The position numbers and the translations under genes are program-made. The notes below the pieces were generated by a model. It was not told the DNA's origin and did not search any database. It saw nothing but the letters and a program-made list of their open reading frames with translations. Below are positions 5,053-7,891 of a stretch of DNA of 7,891 bases, piece by piece. The first letter of the stretch is position 1; every line of letters starts with the position of its first letter. This DNA comes from Thermoleophilia bacterium (GTDB lineage Bacteria; Actinomycetota; Thermoleophilia; Gaiellales; Gaiellaceae), in NCBI GenBank assembly GCA_014534415.1, contig JACVRM010000103.1, forward strand, positions 1 to 7,891. Direction: 5' to 3'.

Positions 5053-5418
5053 ATGGAGCTCCACGTCAAGGGGAAGAACCTCGAGGTCGGAGACGCGATT
5101 CGCCAGTACGGTGAGCGCAAGCTGCGGAAGCTCGAGCGGATCCTCGACGACGGCGCTCAGATCGAGCTCGAGCTCGCGGAGGAACGGAACCCCTCGATCG
5201 CTGCCGGCCACGTCGCCGAGGCGACCGTGCGGACACGGCGTCACGTCGTGCGCGCCCGCGAGTCCTCGCACGACATGAAGGCGTCGATCGACCAGCTCGT
5301 GGACAAGCTCGAGCGGCAGCTCGTCAAGCTGCGCGAGAAGCGGCGCCGCCGGCCGCAGCGGCCGAACGGGCAGGTTCGCGGCGCCGCGGCGGAGCCGGAA
5401 CCCGAGCTCGAGCTGTAG
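5053..5418 (+). CDS. hpf: Ribosome hibernation promoting factor (HPF/RaiA family), short form
   Basis: This 121-aa protein binds the 30S subunit in the mRNA/tRNA channel and silences or dimerises ribosomes in stress or stationary phase. The single HPF domain covers roughly residues 1-97: MELHVKGKNLEVGDAIRQYGERKL, then IELELAEERNP, AGHVAEATVRTRRHVVRARESSHDMKASIDQLVDKLERQL, with the family-typical final helix. A basic stretch (REKRRRRPQRP) and an acidic tail (PEPELEL) follow. Most actinobacterial homologues are long-form proteins with a C-terminal dimerisation domain; here a TAG stop comes first. The start is ATG 5053, set by GGGAGG. The next gene begins directly after the stop and in the same frame, so read-through would yield a protein of about 310 residues, but that second part lacks recognisable long-HPF C-terminal motifs. 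Confidence 0.92.
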   Translation: MELHVKGKNLEVGDAIRQYGERKLRKLERILDDGAQIELELAEERNPSIAAGHVAEATVRTRRHVVRARESSHDMKASIDQLVDKLERQLVKLREKRRRRPQRPNGQVRGAAAEPEPELEL

Positions 5419-5988
5419 ATGCCGTTCTGGCGGCGGCGCAGGCCGCTCCACGAGCAGCTCGCGGAGGGAACGGGCCTGTTGGAATGGCAGTCGAGGTCCG
5501 AGCCGGTCATGCCCGGCTTCCGGACGAATCTCGATTTCTTGCACGGCGCGAGGCCGCGCCGCTGGGCAGCCGTCGTGACCGCGGAGGCCCCGGATCTGAC
5601 CGGCGACGCCGTCCACTTCGCCGCTCTTCCGGACGGCACGCTGATCGTCGACCGCGAGCTCCCGGGCGGCGCGCTGGAGCCGCTTGCGGCCGCGCTGGAA
5701 GGCGACCTCGACGCTCCCTATCGCGCCGAGGGTGTCCGCCAGGACGACCGCGTCTGGGCGGTTGCAGCAAATCCAATCGACGTGGTCGAGCTGGCGCAGG
5801 AGATCCCGGGCGACCGGCTCGAGCTCGCGATGCACCGAGGCGAGCGCGCGCTGACCATCGACGGCGAGCCGTCGCGGCACCGGCTGCCGAGCCTCGAGGC
5901 GTACGCCGCACACGAGCACGAGGACTACGTCGCCCGTGCCGAGCGTCTCGACGGCGATCTCTGGGAGGTTCGAGTATCGCCGCTCTAG
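5419..5988 (+). CDS. Protein of unknown function between hpf and secA
   Basis: This 189-aa ORF begins with an ATG that directly abuts the hpf TAG, so translation probably restarts there by coupling; no good ribosome site precedes it. I do not recognise the family. It starts with a basic patch (MPFWRRRRP) followed by a mixed alpha/beta sequence: AAVVTAEAPDLTGDAVHFAAL (about 50-70), LIVDRELP, VWAVAANPIDVVELAQEI, LELAMHRGERALTIDG, and a C-terminal DYVARAERLDGDLWEVRVSPL. There is no signal peptide, membrane segment, Cys cluster or obvious catalytic motif. Codon use matches its neighbours and the frame is closed cleanly by TAG, which supports a real gene. The location between hpf and secA suggests a housekeeping role tied to ribosome or secretion state, but this is only context. 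Confidence 0.75.
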   Translation: MPFWRRRRPLHEQLAEGTGLLEWQSRSEPVMPGFRTNLDFLHGARPRRWAAVVTAEAPDLTGDAVHFAALPDGTLIVDRELPGGALEPLAAALEGDLDAPYRAEGVRQDDRVWAVAANPIDVVELAQEIPGDRLELAMHRGERALTIDGEPSRHRLPSLEAYAAHEHEDYVARAERLDGDLWEVRVSPL

Positions 5989-5994
5989 CGGCGA

Positions 5995-6023
5995 GGGACG
6001 GTGCCCGCTCGGGGATAGTCCCT
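5995..6023 (+). repeat. Dispersed palindromic repeat, copy 2
   Basis: This second copy of the element at 3491-3519 shares GGGAC, GT, CCCGC, CGGGGA and GTCC in the same order and spacing. Flanking bases extend the outer arms to CGAGGGAC (5992-5999) and GTCCCTCG (6018-6025), a perfect 8 bp stem, and CCCG-CT-CGGG forms the tip. It fills the 65 bp gap between the unknown ORF and secA, 17 bp before the secA -10 candidate. There is no T-tract. Confidence 0.6.
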
Positions 6024-6039
6024 CGGCCAGCGGAGCGGC

Positions 6040-6045
6040 TACCCT
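6040..6045 (+). promoter_or_regulatory. Putative -10 box (TACCCT) upstream of secA
   Basis: TACCCT fits TANNNT and ends 8 bp before the GTG at 6054, consistent with a leaderless or near-leaderless start. The intervening AGAAGAGA is purine-rich but too close to the start codon for a normal Shine-Dalgarno. No -35 is clear. Confidence 0.45.
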
Positions 6046-6053
6046 AGAAGAGA

Positions 6054-6701
<648 letters not shown>

Positions 6702-6752
6702 ATCCTGATCGACGAGGCGCGCACACCGCTCATCATCTCCGGCGAGCCCGAG

Positions 6753-7891
6753 GTGGCGGCCCGCACGTACTACGACTTCGCCCGCATCGTCAAGGGGCTC
6801 GAAGGCGTACAGTCGAAGGGCCTCGGCAAGGGCGTCGACGAGCTCCAGCACGTGGACGCCGACTACCTCTACGACGAGAAGCACAAGACCGTGTCGCCCG
6901 GTCCGAGGGCGATCGAGGCCGTCGAGCGCGCGGTCAAGGTCGACAACCTCTACGACCCTCGCAACGTCCAGCTCGTCAACCACCTCATCCAGGCGCTCAA
7001 GGCGCAGGCGCTCTTCCACCGCGACATCCACTACGTGGTGCAGGACGGCGAGGTCAAGATCGTCGACGAGTTCACCGGCCGAATCATGGAAGGCCGCCGC
7101 TGGTCCGAGGGCCTGCACCAAGCGGTTGAGGCGAAGGAGGGCGTACGGATCCAGGAGGAGCACGTCACGCTCGCGACGATCACGCTCCAGAACTACTTCC
7201 GTCTCTACGAGAAGCTCGCCGGCATGACCGGCACCGCGAAGACGGAGGAGAAGGAGTTCGTCGAGATCTACGGCTTGAGCGTGGTCGAGATTCCCACGAA
7301 CGAGCCGGTCGCCCGCGACGACCACAACGACTTCATCTTCAAGACGAAGGAAGCGAAGTTCGCGGCCGTGGTCGACGACATCGCCGAGCGGACCGAGAAG
7401 GGGCAGCCGGTGCTCGTCGGGACGATCGACGTCGAGACCTCCGAGTACCTGTCGGAGCTCCTGCAGCGCCGCGGAGTGCCGCACAACGTCCTGAACGCGA
7501 AGGAGCACGCGCGCGAGGCGGAGATCATCAAGGATGCCGGGGAGTCCGGCGTTGTCACGATCGCGACCAACATGGCCGGCCGCGGCGTGGACATCAAGCT
7601 CGGCGACGGTGTCCGCGAGGTGGGTGGCCTGTACGTGCTCGGCACGGAGCGCCACGAGGCGCGCCGGATCGACAACCAGCTGCGCGGCCGGTCGGGGCGC
7701 CAGGGCGATCCCGGCGAATCGCGCTTCTACCTGTCGGGCCAGGACCAGGTGGTGCGCCTGTTCGCGGGCGACCGGATCTACAACATCATGAACCGCTTCA
7801 AGGTTCCGGACGACCAGCCGATGGAGGCGAAGATCCTCTCGAACCAGATCGAGAACGCCCAGAAGAAGGTCGAGGAGCAGAACTTCGTCGC
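6753..7891 (+). CDS. secA: SecA, downstream part after the amber codon (3' truncated by window edge)
   Basis: The secA frame is open from 6702 to the window end. The first in-frame GTG is at 6753, but it has no ribosome site, so independent translation is doubtful and this start is nominal. Conserved SecA segments follow in order: the rest of NBD1 after TAG (ILIDEARTPLIISG, lying before this start); the preprotein cross-linking region with DIHYVVQDGEVKIVDEFTGRIMEGRRWSEGLHQAVEAKEGV; TLQNYFRLYEKLAGMTGTAKTE; and NBD2 with PVLVGTIDVETSEYLSELL, VLNAKEHAREAEI, TIATNMAGRGVDIKLG, GGLYVLGTERHEARRIDNQLRGRSGRQGDPG, and the opening of the helical scaffold (IENAQKKVEEQNF). No further stop, gap or frame change is seen, so the sequence shows no decay apart from the one codon. 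The scaffold, wing and C-terminal linker lie beyond the window. Confidence 0.85.
   Translation, partial: MAARTYYDFARIVKGLEGVQSKGLGKGVDELQHVDADYLYDEKHKTVSPGPRAIEAVERAVKVDNLYDPRNVQLVNHLIQALKAQALFHRDIHYVVQDGEVKIVDEFTGRIMEGRRWSEGLHQAVEAKEGVRIQEEHVTLATITLQNYFRLYEKLAGMTGTAKTEEKEFVEIYGLSVVEIPTNEPVARDDHNDFIFKTKEAKFAAVVDDIAERTEKGQPVLVGTIDVETSEYLSELLQRRGVPHNVLNAKEHAREAEIIKDAGESGVVTIATNMAGRGVDIKLGDGVREVGGLYVLGTERHEARRIDNQLRGRSGRQGDPGESRFYLSGQDQVVRLFAGDRIYNIMNRFKVPDDQPMEAKILSNQIENAQKKVEEQNFV

Noticed and set aside
5160..5415. Repeated GAGCTCGAGCTC strings in hpf as a DNA repeat
   Set aside because: They encode Glu-Leu runs in a charged protein with biased codons, and are too short and irregular to count as an element.

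Overview
This 7.9 kb window is GC-rich, tightly packed chromosomal DNA from what looks like an actinobacterial-type organism. The order comF - hpf - secA is the arrangement known from Actinobacteria (for example comF, hpf and secA1 side by side in Mycobacterium tuberculosis). Several genes appear to start leaderless behind a TANNNT -10 box, and GTG starts and very high third-position GC are common. A deep-branching actinobacterial class such as Thermoleophilia is my guess, but the sequence alone does not prove it. No phage genes, transposase, CRISPR array, tRNA or rRNA is visible.

Layout. (1) 1-1703 is a nucleotide-sugar block: the C-terminal part of UDP-glucose 6-dehydrogenase (+), a convergent sugar-phosphate nucleotidyltransferase (-) whose 3' end overlaps it by 85 bp, and a divergent cupin of the mannose-6-phosphate isomerase type II family (+). 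Two leaderless promoters appear to sit back to back in a 36 bp gap between the last two. (2) 1711-3375 holds a small MerR-family regulator, with a 20 bp inverted repeat at its start, followed 22 bp later by S-adenosylhomocysteine hydrolase of the short, archaeal/Thermotoga-like type. (3) 3376-3552 is a 177 bp gap made almost entirely of hairpins, including one copy of a dispersed palindromic repeat. (4) 3553-4317 is a second, RmlA-like nucleotidyltransferase. (5) 4355-7891 is the comF - hpf - unknown 189-aa ORF - secA cluster, with a second copy of the palindromic repeat just before secA.

The most striking point is secA. Its frame is open and conserved on both sides of a single in-frame TAG at 6699-6701. 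This codon lies inside the Walker B region, exactly where the family has the Ser of DEVDSILIDEAR. TAG ends five of the nine other genes here, so a recoded TAG is unlikely. A real nonsense mutation, or a single-base sequencing/assembly error, is the simpler reading.

Other points of interest are the paired palindromic repeats, the recurring leaderless promoter pattern, the MerR/SAH hydrolase pair with its operator-like palindrome, and the hpf stop codon that directly abuts an in-frame ATG.
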